DNA of 64,000 bases from Rehaibacterium terrae (GTDB taxonomy: Bacteria; Pseudomonadota; Gammaproteobacteria; Xanthomonadales; Xanthomonadaceae): positions 117,653 to 181,652 of the forward strand of contig NZ_JACHHX010000004.1 in NCBI RefSeq assembly GCF_014202935.1, read 5' to 3'. Position 1 is the stretch's first letter, and the number at the start of each line of letters is the position of its first letter. Below the pieces are notes generated by a model that had not been told where the DNA came from, searched no databases, and was given only the letters and a program-made list of their open reading frames with translations. Made by a program: the position numbers and the translations under genes. Below, in pieces: positions 47,447 to 57,628 of the stretch.

Positions 47447-48514
47447 TCAGAGCGCCATGCCCTGCAGCGCCGGATGGACCAGCTTGCCGCCCTCGACGTT
47501 GATACCCCGCACCAGCGCCGGGTTGTCGCGCCAGTCGCCACTGGCCAGCTTCTGCACCCAGGGCAGGATCGCCGCGCAGATCGCCTGCGAGGAGGTCTGC
47601 GGCACCGCGCCGGGCATGTTGGTGACGGCAAAATGGGTGACGCCCTCTTCCAGATAGGTGGGGTCGGCCCAGGTGGTCGGGCGGGTGGTCTCGAAACAGC
47701 CGCCCTGGTCGACCGAGATGTCGACCAGCACGCTGCCCGGGGCCATGCCGCGGATCATCTCGCGGGTGACCACGTGCGGCGCCTTGGCGCCGGTGACCAG
47801 CACCGCGCCGATCACGAGGTCGGCCGAGGCGACCTCGCGCGCGACCACGTCCTCGTACGGGTACAGGGCGGTGATGTTGGCGCCCATGGCCATCATCTGG
47901 GCCATGCGATCCTGGCGCTTTTCGAACACCACGACGTTCGCGCCGCCCGACGCGGCCAGTTCGGCCGAGTTGGCGCCGGCCGCGCCGGCGCCGAACACCA
48001 CCACCTTGCCGCGCTCGGTCGAGGGCAGGCCGCCGAGCAGTTTGCCCTTGCCTCCCATCGGCATGTGCAGCAGGTGGGTACCGACCTGCACCGCGATGCG
48101 GCCGGCAATGATCGACATCGGTGCCAGCAGCGGCAGGTCGCCGTTGTCCAGCTCGACCGTCTCGAAGGCGACGCCGGTCAGGCCGATGTCGAGCAGCTTC
48201 CTGGTCAGCGCCGGTTCGGCAGCCAAATGCAGGTAGCAGAACAGCAGGTGGTCCTTGCGCAGGTGCTCGAGGTCGCCCGCGATGGGCTCCTTCACCTTCA
48301 CGATCAGCTCGCCCTTCTCGTACAGGGCGGCGGCGTCCGGCGCGATCTTCACGCCGAGCGCGGCGTAAGCCTCGTCGGAGAAACCACTCTTCACGCCGGC
48401 CTGGGTTTCGATCCAGACCTCGTGGCCGCGGCGGACGAGATCACCGGCAGCGGCGGGCACGAGCGCGACGCGGCCTTCGAGGGTTTTGGTTTCGCGGGGG
48501 ATACCGATACGCAT
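47447..48514 (-). CDS. ald: Alanine dehydrogenase
   Basis: A 355-residue NAD-dependent enzyme that interconverts alanine and pyruvate plus ammonia. [20 protein letters not shown] begins the protein, and the NAD-binding [20 protein letters not shown] and C-terminal [19 protein letters not shown] and NMPGAVP motifs are typical. The ATG at 48514 is chosen because upstream residues lie in a non-conserved GC-rich region. It is divergent from trxB. A terminator-like hairpin lies just before the start codon. Confidence 0.95.
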   Translation of the reverse strand: MRIGIPRETKTLEGRVALVPAAAGDLVRRGHEVWIETQAGVKSGFSDEAYAALGVKIAPDAAALYEKGELIVKVKEPIAGDLEHLRKDHLLFCYLHLAAEPALTRKLLDIGLTGVAFETVELDNGDLPLLAPMSIIAGRIAVQVGTHLLHMPMGGKGKLLGGLPSTERGKVVVFGAGAAGANSAELAASGGANVVVFEKRQDRMAQMMAMGANITALYPYEDVVAREVASADLVIGAVLVTGAKAPHVVTREMIRGMAPGSVLVDISVDQGGCFETTRPTTWADPTYLEEGVTHFAVTNMPGAVPQTSSQAICAAILPWVQKLASGDWRDNPALVRGINVEGGKLVHPALQGMAL

Positions 48515-48540
48515 GGACTGTCCTCGATACAAAGCACAAA

Positions 48541-48557
48541 GCCGGCATTGCGCCGGC
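48541..48557 (-). terminator. Terminator-like hairpin in the ald leader
   Basis: On the minus strand two GCCGGC blocks flank a five-base GCAAT loop and run into TTTGTGCTTTG, about 27 bp ahead of the ald ATG. The position matches an attenuator better than the end of an upstream gene, because trxB points away. Confidence 0.4.
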
Positions 48558-48611
48558 CATCCCTCCGACGCGGCTTGAATCCTTGCGCGGTCGCCTCCAT
48601 CCTTCCGCCGG

Positions 48612-48629
48612 GCGACGCGATCGCGTCGC
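48612..48629. promoter_or_regulatory. Perfect 18-bp palindrome in the ald/trxB divergent region
   Basis: GCGACGCGA and its reverse complement meet without spacer. It lies midway in the 206-bp region between divergent ald and trxB. An operator for one of them is possible, but a GC-only palindrome is easily formed by chance in such DNA. Confidence 0.35.
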
Positions 48630-48648
48630 ATCCCTACGGATTTCCTGA

Positions 48649-49686
<1,038 letters not shown>

Positions 49687-49773
49687 CGCTCCTGCGGGAA
49701 CGGCGCGGTCGTCTACCGTAGGCTGACGGCGGGAGTCGCGATCGACGGCTCACGCCGCTTCTACAATGGGTGC

Positions 49774-50937
49774 ATGGCCACGCTTCGCCTCCACGCTTCG
49801 CTCGAGGAGATTCCCGCCGCCGCGTGGGATGCGCTGCACGATGGGCGCAATCCCTTCGTCTCGCACGCCTTCCTGCACGGGCTCGAGGCCACCGGCTGCC
49901 TGCGCCCGCGCTGGGGCTGGTCGCCGCGGCATGCGGCGTTGTGGGACGGCGCCCGGCTGCTGGCCGCGGCGCCGGCCTATCTCAAGGGCAACTCGCACGG
50001 CGAATTCGTGTTCGACCATGCCTGGGCCAATGCCTGGCATCGCCACGGAATCGGCTACTACCCGAAATGGCTGGTGGCGGTGCCGTACACCCCGGTGACC
50101 GGGCCGCGCCTGCTGGCCGTCGACGCCGATGCGCAACGCCGGCTGTGCGAGGCCATGGCGGAGGAAACCCGCCGACGCGGGCTGTCCTCGCTGCATGTCA
50201 ATTTCCTGCCCGAAACGGAAGACCGCGATGTCCCGGCAGATTGGTTGGCACGGCTGGACGTGCAGTTCCACTGGCGTCGCCCGATTGGAGATGGTGCGCC
50301 GCGCTGGCACGACTTCGACGACTTCCTCGCCGCGCTCACCCACAAACGCCGCAAGAACATCCGCGCCGAACGCGCCGCAGTGGCGCGTGCCGGCATCGGC
50401 TTTCGCATCGTCCACGGCGACCAGGCCAGTGAAGCGGACCTGGCCGCGATGCACGCTTTCTACTGCCGCACCTTCATGGCAAAGGGCAACTCCCCGGCCC
50501 TGACGCTGGAGTTCTTCCGCCACCTGGCGCGGGCCATGCCGCATGCGCTGGTGCTGATCCTCGCCGAGCGCCACGGCGCCATCGTGGCCGGCGCGCTGTG
50601 CCTGCGCGGCGGCGACACCCTGTATGGCCGTTACTGGGGCAGCGACATCGACCTGCCCGGCCTGCATTTCGAGACCTGCTACTACCAGGGCATCGAGTAC
50701 TGCCTGCGCGAAGGGCTGTCATGCTTCGAGCCGGGCGCGCAGGGCGAGCACAAGATCGCCCGTGGCTTTCTGCCGACCCTGACCCGCAGCCGGCACTTCG
50801 TACCCGATCCGGCCTTCGCCGAAGCGCTGGCCGGCTGGTGCCGACGGGAGCGTGCGGCGACACGGGATTACCTCGCCGCCGCGATGCAGCACACTCCGTT
50901 CCGCGATGACCCTGCGCATCCCGCTGCTGTCGCCTGA
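49774..50937 (+). CDS. FemAB-like GNAT-fold protein (DUF482)
   Basis: A 387-residue protein of the COG3146/DUF482 group, which has the two-GNAT fold of FemAB peptidyltransferases but no established substrate. The diagnostic stretches are PFVSHAFLHGLEATGC, VPYTPVTGPRLL, THKRRKNIRAERAAV and the C-terminal GLHFETCYYQGIEYCLREGLSCFEPGAQGEHKIARGF. It overlaps the aat start by 32 bp, so they are translated together. A role near the cell envelope or amino-acyl transfer would be inference only. Confidence 0.85.
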   Translation: MATLRLHASLEEIPAAAWDALHDGRNPFVSHAFLHGLEATGCLRPRWGWSPRHAALWDGARLLAAAPAYLKGNSHGEFVFDHAWANAWHRHGIGYYPKWLVAVPYTPVTGPRLLAVDADAQRRLCEAMAEETRRRGLSSLHVNFLPETEDRDVPADWLARLDVQFHWRRPIGDGAPRWHDFDDFLAALTHKRRKNIRAERAAVARAGIGFRIVHGDQASEADLAAMHAFYCRTFMAKGNSPALTLEFFRHLARAMPHALVLILAERHGAIVAGALCLRGGDTLYGRYWGSDIDLPGLHFETCYYQGIEYCLREGLSCFEPGAQGEHKIARGFLPTLTRSRHFVPDPAFAEALAGWCRRERAATRDYLAAAMQHTPFRDDPAHPAAVA

Positions 50938-51655
50938 TCCGCACGCGCCCTTCCCACCGGCCGCTTGCGCGCTGCGGCAGCCGGACGGGCTGCTGGCGAT
51001 GGGGGGCGACCTGCATCCTCGCCGACTGCTCAACGCTTACCGGCACGGCATCTTTCCCTGGTACTCGGCCGGCGAGCCGATCTTGTGGTGGAGTCCGGAC
51101 CCGCGACTGGTGTTCCGCACCGACGGCGTGCGCCTGTCCTCGCGCTTCCGCCGCACGCTGCGCCGCAGCGGCTGGCAGATCCGCGCCGACACCGCGTTCG
51201 ACGCCGTGATCGCCGCCTGCGCCGCATCGCCGCGTCGCGGCCAGCACGGCACCTGGATCACGCCGGCGATGCGCGCGGCCTATGCCGCACTGCATCGGCT
51301 CGGTCACGCTCATTCGGTGGAGGTGTACGACGGCGAGCGGCTGGTCGGTGGCATTTACGGCGTCGCCATCGGCCGGATGTTCTTCGGCGAGAGCATGTTC
51401 AGCGCCGAATCGGGCGGCTCGAAGGCGGCGCTGGCCGGGCTGGCGCACCTCCTCCACGGCTGGGGCTGGCCGCTGATCGACGCCCAGGTCGAGAGTCCGC
51501 ATCTGCTGACGCTGGGCGCGCAGCGCATGCCGCGCGCACGCTTCCTGGCCGAGATCGACCGGCTCTGCGCCGGAGCGGCGGAGCCCGCCCCATGGCGCGA
51601 CCGCGTCGGTGTCCTGCCGGTATCGGTACTGGCCGGGACGGCCAGCGGATCGTGA
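50906..51655 (+). CDS. aat: Leucyl/phenylalanyl-tRNA-protein transferase
   Basis: A 249-residue N-end-rule enzyme that adds Leu or Phe to N-terminal Arg/Lys, making the protein a ClpS/ClpAP substrate. [68 protein letters not shown] and [19 protein letters not shown] are the family blocks. The start at 50906 lies inside the end of the FemAB-like gene. clpA and clpS, the downstream part of the same degradation pathway, are the next convergent genes. Confidence 0.96.
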   Translation: MTLRIPLLSPDPHAPFPPAACALRQPDGLLAMGGDLHPRRLLNAYRHGIFPWYSAGEPILWWSPDPRLVFRTDGVRLSSRFRRTLRRSGWQIRADTAFDAVIAACAASPRRGQHGTWITPAMRAAYAALHRLGHAHSVEVYDGERLVGGIYGVAIGRMFFGESMFSAESGGSKAALAGLAHLLHGWGWPLIDAQVESPHLLTLGAQRMPRARFLAEIDRLCAGAAEPAPWRDRVGVLPVSVLAGTASGS

Positions 51656-51765
51656 CGGATCCGAACCGGCACCCTCCGCCCCACCCTTTTGCCCGCCGGC
51701 GGCTGGCGTGGCAGAATGCCCGCCTTTCCCGCGCGGCCCAGCCGCCAGCCAACCACAGAGAAGGC

Positions 51766-51984
51766 ATGTCCAAGGACGATACCATCGAGTTCGAGGGCGT
51801 GGTGCTCGAAGCGCTGCCGAACACCATGTTCCGCGTGAAGCTCGAGAACGGCCACGTCATCACCGCCCACATCTCCGGGCGCATGCGCAAGAACTACATC
51901 CGCATCCTCACCGGCGACAAGGTGAAGGTGGAAATGACACCCTACGACCTCACCAAGGGGCGCATCACCTACCGCATGAAGTGA
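51766..51984 (+). CDS. infA: Translation initiation factor IF-1
   Basis: A 72-residue OB-fold protein that blocks the ribosomal A site during initiation. The sequence ([54 protein letters not shown]) is a complete, standard IF-1. AGAGAAGG lies just upstream of the ATG. The aat-infA pairing is common. A bidirectional terminator follows. Confidence 0.98.
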   Translation: MSKDDTIEFEGVVLEALPNTMFRVKLENGHVITAHISGRMRKNYIRILTGDKVKVEMTPYDLTKGRITYRMK

Positions 51985-52001
51985 CGGCGGGATCGGAACG
52001 C

Positions 52002-52028
52002 AAAACGGCGGCCTCGGGCCGCCGTTTT
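52002..52028. terminator. Bidirectional terminator between infA and clpA
   Basis: AAAACGGCGGCC and GGCCGCCGTTTT form perfect 12-bp arms around TCG, with A and T tracts on either side. It serves infA on the plus strand and clpA on the minus strand. Confidence 0.9.
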
Positions 52029-52060
52029 CGTTCGCGCGCTCCATGCCGCAGCGGGCGCGT

Positions 52061-54340
52061 CTACACGGTTGCGGGCAGCAGGCGCTCTGGCTCGGGGAAG
52101 CTTTCCACCACCAGCTCGCCGTCGCGCACATCCACGCTGACGCGACCACCGCCGACCAGCTTGCCGAACAGCAGTTCGTCGGCCAACGGCCGCTTGATCT
52201 TCTCCTGGATGACCCGCGCCATCGGCCGCGCGCCCATCTGCGGGTCGAAGCCGTGCTCGGCCAGCCAGCGCCGTGCCTCGGCCGTGGCCGACAGGGTGAC
52301 GTGCTTGTCGTGCAGCTGGGTCTCCAGCTCGATGATGAACTTGTCCACCACGCGCAGCACGTGCTCCATGCCGAGCGACTGGAACTGCACGATGGCGTCC
52401 AGACGATTGCGGAATTCCGGCGTGAAGGTGCGACGGATCGTCTCCATCGCGTCCGGCGCGTGGTTCTGCTCGACGAAGCCGATGGTACGCCGGGATGCCT
52501 GCGCTGCGCCGGCGTTGGTGGTCATCACCAGGATCACGTTGCGGAAGTTCGCCTCGCGGCCGTTGGTGTCGGTCAACGTGCCGCGGTCCATGATCTGCAA
52601 CAGGATGTTGTAGACGTCCGGGTGGGCTTTCTCGATCTCGTCCAGCAGCAGCACGCAGTGCGGCGTCTTGACGATCTTCTCGGTCAGCAGGCCACCCTGG
52701 TCGAAGCCGACGTAGCCCGGCGGTGCGCCGATCAGGCGGCTCACCGAATGCGCCTCCATGTACTCGGACATGTCGAAGCGCACCAGCTCGATGCCGAGCT
52801 GCAGCGCGAGCTGGCGGGTGACCTCGGTCTTGCCGACGCCGGTGGGGCCGGCGAACAGGAAGTTGCCGATCGGCTTGTCCGGATTGCCCAGGCCGGAGCG
52901 GGCCATCTTGATCGCCGAGGTCAGTGTCTCGATCGCCGGATCCTGGCCGAAGATCACCATCTTCAGGTTGCGTTCGAGGTTCTGCAGCACGTCCTTGTCG
53001 GAGGCCGACACCTGCTTGGGCGGAATGCGTGCCATGCGCGCGACGATGAACTCGATCTCGGGCACATCGACCACCCCCGTGCGCTCGGCCTCTGGCAGCA
53101 GACGCTGACGGGCACCGGCCTCGTCGATGACGTCGATGGCCTTGTCCGGCAGCAGGCGGTCGCCGATGTGCTTGACCGACAGGTCCACCGCCGCGCGCAG
53201 CGCGCCGGGCGTGTACTCGACCGAATGATGCTGCTCGAATCGGCTCTTGAGCCCCTCCAGGATGGCGACCGCATCGGCGACCGAAGGCTCGGCGACGTCG
53301 ATCTTCTGGAAGCGGCGGGCCAGTGCGCGGTCTTTCTCGAACACGCCGCGGTATTCCTGGAAGGTGGTCGAGCCGATGCAACGCAGCTCGCCGGACGCCA
53401 GCACCGGCTTGATCAGGTTGGAGGCGTCCATGGTGCCGCCCGATGCGCTGCCGGCTCCGATGATGGTGTGGATCTCGTCGATGAACAGGATCGCGCCTGG
53501 CTCCTTGCGCAGCTGCGCGATCACCGCCTTCAGACGCTTCTCGAAGTCGCCGCGGTACTTGGTGCCGGCCACCAGGGCGCCCAGATCGAGCGCGTAGATC
53601 ACCGCATCCTCCAGCACCGCCGGCACCTCGCCGTCGACGATGCGCTTGGCCAGCCCCTCGGCCAGCGCGGTCTTGCCGACGCCGGCCTCGCCGACGTAGA
53701 GCGGATTGTTCTTGCGCCGGCGGCACAGCACCTGGATGGTGCGCTCGATCTCCTCGTCGCGGCCGATCAGCGGATCGATCTTGCCCTGCCGGGCCAGCTC
53801 GTTGAGGTTTCTGGCATATTCGCTCAGCGGATTGCCACGGCCGTCGCCACCCTCGCTGTCCGGGTCGCGCGGAGTCTCGGTTTCCGGCTTGAGCGTCGGC
53901 ATGTCGCCGACCTTGGCGACGCCGTGCGAGATGTAGTTGACCACGTCGAGCCGGGTGATTTCCTGCTGGTGCAGGAAATAGACGGCATGAGAGTCCTTCT
54001 CGCCGAAGATCGCCACCAGCACGTTGGCGCCGGTGACCTCCTTCTTGCCGGAGGACTGCACGTGGTAGACGGCGCGCTGCAGCACGCGCTGGAAGCCCAG
54101 CGTCGGCTGGGTGTCGCGCGAGTCGTCGCTGGACAGCATCGGTACCGTCTCGGCAATCACCTGCCGGAGGTCGTTGGCCAGCCGCGTGGCGTCGGCGCCG
54201 CAGGCGCGCAGCACGGCGGCGGCGGACGGGTTGTCCAGCAGGGCCAGCAGCAAGTGCTCGACCGTCATGAACTCGTGACGGGCTTCGCGGGCCTGCTTGT
54301 AGCACTGGCCGATGGTGTACTCGAGGTCCTTGCTGAACAT
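52061..54340 (-). CDS. clpA: ATP-dependent Clp protease ATPase subunit ClpA
   Basis: A 759-residue Hsp100 unfoldase with a Clp N-domain and two AAA+ modules (Walker A GEAGVGKTALAEGLAKR and GPTGVGKTEVTRQLAL). It feeds substrates to ClpP; the lack of a ClpB-type middle coiled coil distinguishes it from ClpB. It follows clpS, its adaptor, after 37 bp on the same strand. Confidence 0.97.
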   Translation of the reverse strand: MFSKDLEYTIGQCYKQAREARHEFMTVEHLLLALLDNPSAAAVLRACGADATRLANDLRQVIAETVPMLSSDDSRDTQPTLGFQRVLQRAVYHVQSSGKKEVTGANVLVAIFGEKDSHAVYFLHQQEITRLDVVNYISHGVAKVGDMPTLKPETETPRDPDSEGGDGRGNPLSEYARNLNELARQGKIDPLIGRDEEIERTIQVLCRRRKNNPLYVGEAGVGKTALAEGLAKRIVDGEVPAVLEDAVIYALDLGALVAGTKYRGDFEKRLKAVIAQLRKEPGAILFIDEIHTIIGAGSASGGTMDASNLIKPVLASGELRCIGSTTFQEYRGVFEKDRALARRFQKIDVAEPSVADAVAILEGLKSRFEQHHSVEYTPGALRAAVDLSVKHIGDRLLPDKAIDVIDEAGARQRLLPEAERTGVVDVPEIEFIVARMARIPPKQVSASDKDVLQNLERNLKMVIFGQDPAIETLTSAIKMARSGLGNPDKPIGNFLFAGPTGVGKTEVTRQLALQLGIELVRFDMSEYMEAHSVSRLIGAPPGYVGFDQGGLLTEKIVKTPHCVLLLDEIEKAHPDVYNILLQIMDRGTLTDTNGREANFRNVILVMTTNAGAAQASRRTIGFVEQNHAPDAMETIRRTFTPEFRNRLDAIVQFQSLGMEHVLRVVDKFIIELETQLHDKHVTLSATAEARRWLAEHGFDPQMGARPMARVIQEKIKRPLADELLFGKLVGGGRVSVDVRDGELVVESFPEPERLLPATV

Positions 54341-54377
54341 GACTGCCTCCGGACGTTGGACCCGATATGGGGACGGT

Positions 54378-54704
54378 CTACGCCTTTTCCATCGTGCACA
54401 GCAACGGGTGCTGGTGCTGTCGCGAGAATTCGTTCACCTGGGTGACCTTGGTCTCGGCCACCTCGCGGGTGAACACGCCGCACACTCCCTTGCCTCGAGT
54501 GTGGACGTGAAGCATGACCTGGGTGGCTTTCTCGCGGTTCATCCCGAAAAAGATCTGCAGCACCTCGACGACGAAATCCATGGGGGTGTAGTCGTCGTTG
54601 AGGAGCACGACCTGGTACAGCGGCGGGCGGATGACCTCCGGCCTCGCGGTTTCGACCGCCAAACCGTGCTGGTGTTCCTGTTCCGGATGTTTCTCGTTCG
54701 CCAT
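54378..54704 (-). CDS. clpS: ClpA adaptor protein ClpS
   Basis: A 108-residue N-recognin that delivers proteins with destabilising N-termini to ClpAP. The core has [20 protein letters not shown], the [21 protein letters not shown] segment and [11 protein letters not shown] chose the ATG at 54704 as it gives the standard short acidic N-terminus; a TATACT -10-like element (54711-54716) lies so close that the transcript may be leaderless. It is upstream of clpA in the usual operon. Confidence 0.95.
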   Translation of the reverse strand: MANEKHPEQEHQHGLAVETARPEVIRPPLYQVVLLNDDYTPMDFVVEVLQIFFGMNREKATQVMLHVHTRGKGVCGVFTREVAETKVTQVNEFSRQHQHPLLCTMEKA

Positions 54705-54817
54705 GCCGACAGTATAAGACCGCGCCGTGAGACCGTCGTGACTGCCGTCCGTCATGGACGCGGCACCGCCTTTCGGCCCAGAATCCCCCCGGTTCGCCCA
54801 GCACGCAGCGTCGCCTG

Positions 54818-55312
54818 ATGAGAGATAACGCAATCCGGGTCGTCACGGGCCTGCTCCTGGCCGTTGCGGCCGACCCGCGCACTGGCCCGGCCGCCGGCCG
54901 CCGGCGCGGGCCCCGAAGCCACCCCGGCGGTTCGCGCCCGCCTGGGTGCCGCCGGTCCGTGCTACGCCACCGGCCACCCCGGCCGCGACTTGGGGTCGCT
55001 CTGCACGCTGGGCGGCGAGTCCAGTCGGGTGGTTTTCATGCGCTGGACCGTCGAGACCCGGGACCCACTGCATCTCCCCGCGGGATCCTCCCGCCGGGCG
55101 GCCGGGCCGAGGGGCCGGGTACCCCCGGTCGTGCCGCCCGGCGGAGGCTGGAGCACGGCAACCAGGCCATGCATGGCGGCCGTGTCGGCCTCTTCGTGGC
55201 CAGGCTCGACGCCGACGCTCCGGGCGAGCGGCCGATCGACCCGATCGGGTTCGCCGCGCACACTGCCGATGCGCCGGAGCGCGAGCTCACCGGCAGCGAG
55301 GATGAATCCTGA
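54818..55312 (+). pseudogene. Uncertain ORF, possibly a frameshifted exported protein
   Basis: The 597 bp between clpS and the Nudix gene contain no gene I can name. A 164-codon plus-strand frame begins [18 protein letters not shown], which resembles a signal peptide. It turns Arg/Gly/Pro-rich in the middle, and ends in a plausible segment (MHGGRVGLFVARLDADAPGE). Another frame over the middle (about 54900-55130) reads more protein-like (GPCYATGHPGRDLGSLCTLG and ESSRVVFMRWTVETRD). The last codons overlap the Nudix ATG, as coupled genes do. I read this as a degraded or error-containing gene of unknown function. Confidence 0.35.
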
Positions 55313-55802
55313 CGTGCATTCGAACGAGCTCGACAGCAACGGCTTCTGGCAGCCCGACGTCACGGTCGCCACCCTGGTCCTGCACGAGGGGCGCTTCCTG
55401 GTGGTCGAGGAGGAGGTGCGCGGCGAGCGGGTCATCAACCAGCCCGCCGGCCACCTGGAGCCGGAGGAGTCGCTGGCACATGCCGCCCTGCGCGAGACGC
55501 TGGAAGAAACCGGCTGGGACGTCGAGCTGACCGCCTTCGTCGGCGCCTACCAGTGGAAGGCCCCGGTGGCGCCGGACGGCAGCGGCGGCCGCCATTACCT
55601 GCGCTTCGCCTTCGCGGCCCGGCCGCTCGCGCACCACCCGGGGCGCCCGCTCGACGCCGGCATCCTGCGCCCGCTCTGGCTGACCCCGGCCGAACTGCAC
55701 GCCTGTGCCGACCGCCACCGCAGTCCGCTGGTCTGGCGGGTGGTGGCCGACTACCTGGCCGGCCAGCGCCGGCCGCTGGACACGGTCACCCAACTGGCAT
55801 GA
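55302..55802 (+). CDS. nudJ: Nudix hydrolase, NudJ-like
   Basis: A 166-residue Nudix enzyme that cleaves nucleoside di- or triphosphate derivatives. The Nudix box is [24 protein letters not shown], preceded by [23 protein letters not shown] and followed by [19 protein letters not shown]. This spacing matches NudJ (E. coli YmfB), which is also encoded just ahead of mnmA. It overlaps mnmA by ATGA. The ATG at 55302 overlaps the preceding uncertain frame by 11 bp. Confidence 0.88.
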   Translation: MNPDVHSNELDSNGFWQPDVTVATLVLHEGRFLVVEEEVRGERVINQPAGHLEPEESLAHAALRETLEETGWDVELTAFVGAYQWKAPVAPDGSGGRHYLRFAFAARPLAHHPGRPLDAGILRPLWLTPAELHACADRHRSPLVWRVVADYLAGQRRPLDTVTQLA

Positions 55803-56917
55803 GCGGCGGCCGGATCATCGTCGGTGTCTCCGGCGGCGTGGACTCGTCCGTGGCCGCCCTGCTGCTGGTGCGTGCCGGGCGCGACGTGGCCGGCCTGTTC
55901 ATGCAGAACTGGGAGGACGACGGCTCGGGCGATTGCCGCGCCGAGGACGACCGCCGTGACGCGGTCGCCGTCTGCGGCCGACTGGGCATCCCCTTTTTCT
56001 CCCGCAATTTCGCGAAGGAGTACTGGGCCGGCGTGTTCGAGCACTTCCTGGCCGAATACCGTGCCGGCCGCACGCCCAACCCGGACGTGCTGTGCAACCG
56101 CGAGATCAAGTTCAAGACCTTCCTGGACGAGGCCCGCGCACTCGGCGCCGAACGCATCGCCACCGGGCACTACGCCCGCGTCGACCGCCACGGCGGCCGC
56201 TGGCGGCTGCTGCGCGGGGTGGATGCCGGCAAGGACCAGAGCTACTTCCTGCACCAGCTCGGGCAGGCCCAACTGGCCGCCACCGAGTTCCCGATCGGCC
56301 ACCTGCCCAAGGCCGAGGTGCGCCGGCTGGCGCGCGAGGCCGCCCTGCCGACCCATGCCAAGAAGGACTCCACCGGCATCTGTTTCATCGGCGAGCGCGA
56401 CTTCCGCGGTTTTCTGGCCCAGTACCTGCCGGCCCGGCGCGGCGAGATCCGCACGGTCGAGGGGCAGCGCGTCGGCGAGCACGAGGGCGTCTTCTACTAC
56501 ACCCTGGGCCAGCGCGAGGGCCTGCAGATCGGCGGCGTGCGCGGGCGGCCGGCCGCGCCCTGGTACGTGGTGGGCAAGGACGTGGCGGCCAACGTGCTCT
56601 ACGTCGACCAGGGCAGCGACAGCCCCTGGCTGCACTCGAGCACGCTGATGTCCGAGCCGGCGCACTGGGTCGCCGGCGCCCCGCCCGCCACCCGCTTCGA
56701 GTGCACCGCCAAGACCCGCTACCGTCAGGCCGACGAGCCGTGTACCGTGCGCGTCGGCGACGACGGCCGGCTGGCGGTCCGTTTCGACGCACCGCAACGC
56801 GCGGTGACGCCCGGCCAATCGGTCGTCCTCTATGCCGGCGAGGAATGCCTCGGCGGCGCCGTGATCGAATCCACCGACGCCCCGCTGGAGCGCCAGCTCC
56901 GCGAGCGCGCCGCCTGA
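55799..56917 (+). CDS. mnmA: tRNA 2-thiouridylase
   Basis: A 372-residue enzyme that thiolates U34 of tRNA-Glu, tRNA-Gln and tRNA-Lys. The PP-loop [16 protein letters not shown], the catalytic cysteine in [14 protein letters not shown], and the second in [14 protein letters not shown] are present. [12 protein letters not shown] and the C-terminal [13 protein letters not shown] also match. ATGA overlap with nudJ and a 22-bp gap to hflD define a nudJ-mnmA-hflD unit. Confidence 0.97.
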   Translation: MSGGRIIVGVSGGVDSSVAALLLVRAGRDVAGLFMQNWEDDGSGDCRAEDDRRDAVAVCGRLGIPFFSRNFAKEYWAGVFEHFLAEYRAGRTPNPDVLCNREIKFKTFLDEARALGAERIATGHYARVDRHGGRWRLLRGVDAGKDQSYFLHQLGQAQLAATEFPIGHLPKAEVRRLAREAALPTHAKKDSTGICFIGERDFRGFLAQYLPARRGEIRTVEGQRVGEHEGVFYYTLGQREGLQIGGVRGRPAAPWYVVGKDVAANVLYVDQGSDSPWLHSSTLMSEPAHWVAGAPPATRFECTAKTRYRQADEPCTVRVGDDGRLAVRFDAPQRAVTPGQSVVLYAGEECLGGAVIESTDAPLERQLRERAA

Positions 56918-56939
56918 ACCACGCCCTGCCCAGTCCCCG

Positions 56940-57542
56940 ATGAAAGACCGTGTCCTCGCCCTCGCCGGCCTGCTGCAATCGCTGAAGATCGTCCGCCAGA
57001 TCGCCAACAACGGCGAAGCCGAGTCGCGCCCGCTGGAAGCGGTGATCGAGAGTGTGTTCCGCATCGACGCCGACAGCACCGAAGCCGTCTACGGCGGCAC
57101 CGCCAACCTCTGGCCCGGCCTGCGCCTGCTGGTCGAACAGATCGACGGGGGCAGCGGCCGCGACCCCGCGCTCACGCGCATGGCTGCCACTGTGCTGCAT
57201 CTGGAGCGCCGGGTCAGCCGCAACCGTGCCTTGATGGCGGCGATCGGTCGCGGCATCGACGACATCGCCCGCCAGCGCAGCCATTGGGGTCCGACCCATC
57301 CGACCGTGCTCAGCCGCCTCGGCGAACTGTACGCGAGCACCATCAGCCAGGTGCGCCCGCGGGTACTGGTGCAGGGCAACCCGACCTACCTCGGCGAGCC
57401 GACCGTGGTGGCCGAGATCCGCGCCGTACTGCTGGCCGCGGTGCGCGCGGCAGTGCTGTGGCGTCAGGTCGGCGGCAGCTACTGGGATCTGTTCCTGCGC
57501 CGCCGGGCCATGGCCGAGACGGCGCGCTCGCTGTTGCGCTGA
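56940..57542 (+). CDS. hflD: HflD (DUF489) protein
   Basis: A 200-residue membrane-associated helical protein; in E. coli it modulates lambda lysogeny by binding CII. Its bacterial role is not settled. The N-terminal DRVLALAGLLQSLKIVRQIANNG and the central YGGTANLWPGLRLLVEQI and NPTYLGEPTVVAEIRAVLLAAVRAAVLWRQVGG are typical. It follows mnmA, the conserved order. Confidence 0.93.
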   Translation: MKDRVLALAGLLQSLKIVRQIANNGEAESRPLEAVIESVFRIDADSTEAVYGGTANLWPGLRLLVEQIDGGSGRDPALTRMAATVLHLERRVSRNRALMAAIGRGIDDIARQRSHWGPTHPTVLSRLGELYASTISQVRPRVLVQGNPTYLGEPTVVAEIRAVLLAAVRAAVLWRQVGGSYWDLFLRRRAMAETARSLLR

Positions 57543-57580
57543 ATCCCTTCTGCAGGAGCCGTTCCCGTACCGGATCAGGA

Positions 57581-57613
57581 ACGAAAAACCCGGCGCGAGG
57601 CCGGGTTTTTCGT
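57581..57613. terminator. Bidirectional terminator between hflD and acnB
   Basis: ACGAAAAACCCGGC and GCCGGGTTTTTCGT form perfect 14-bp arms with a GCGAG loop, giving A/T tracts on both sides. It ends hflD on the plus strand and acnB on the minus strand. Confidence 0.9.
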
Positions 57614-57628
57614 GGTTTGCCGAGCGGA

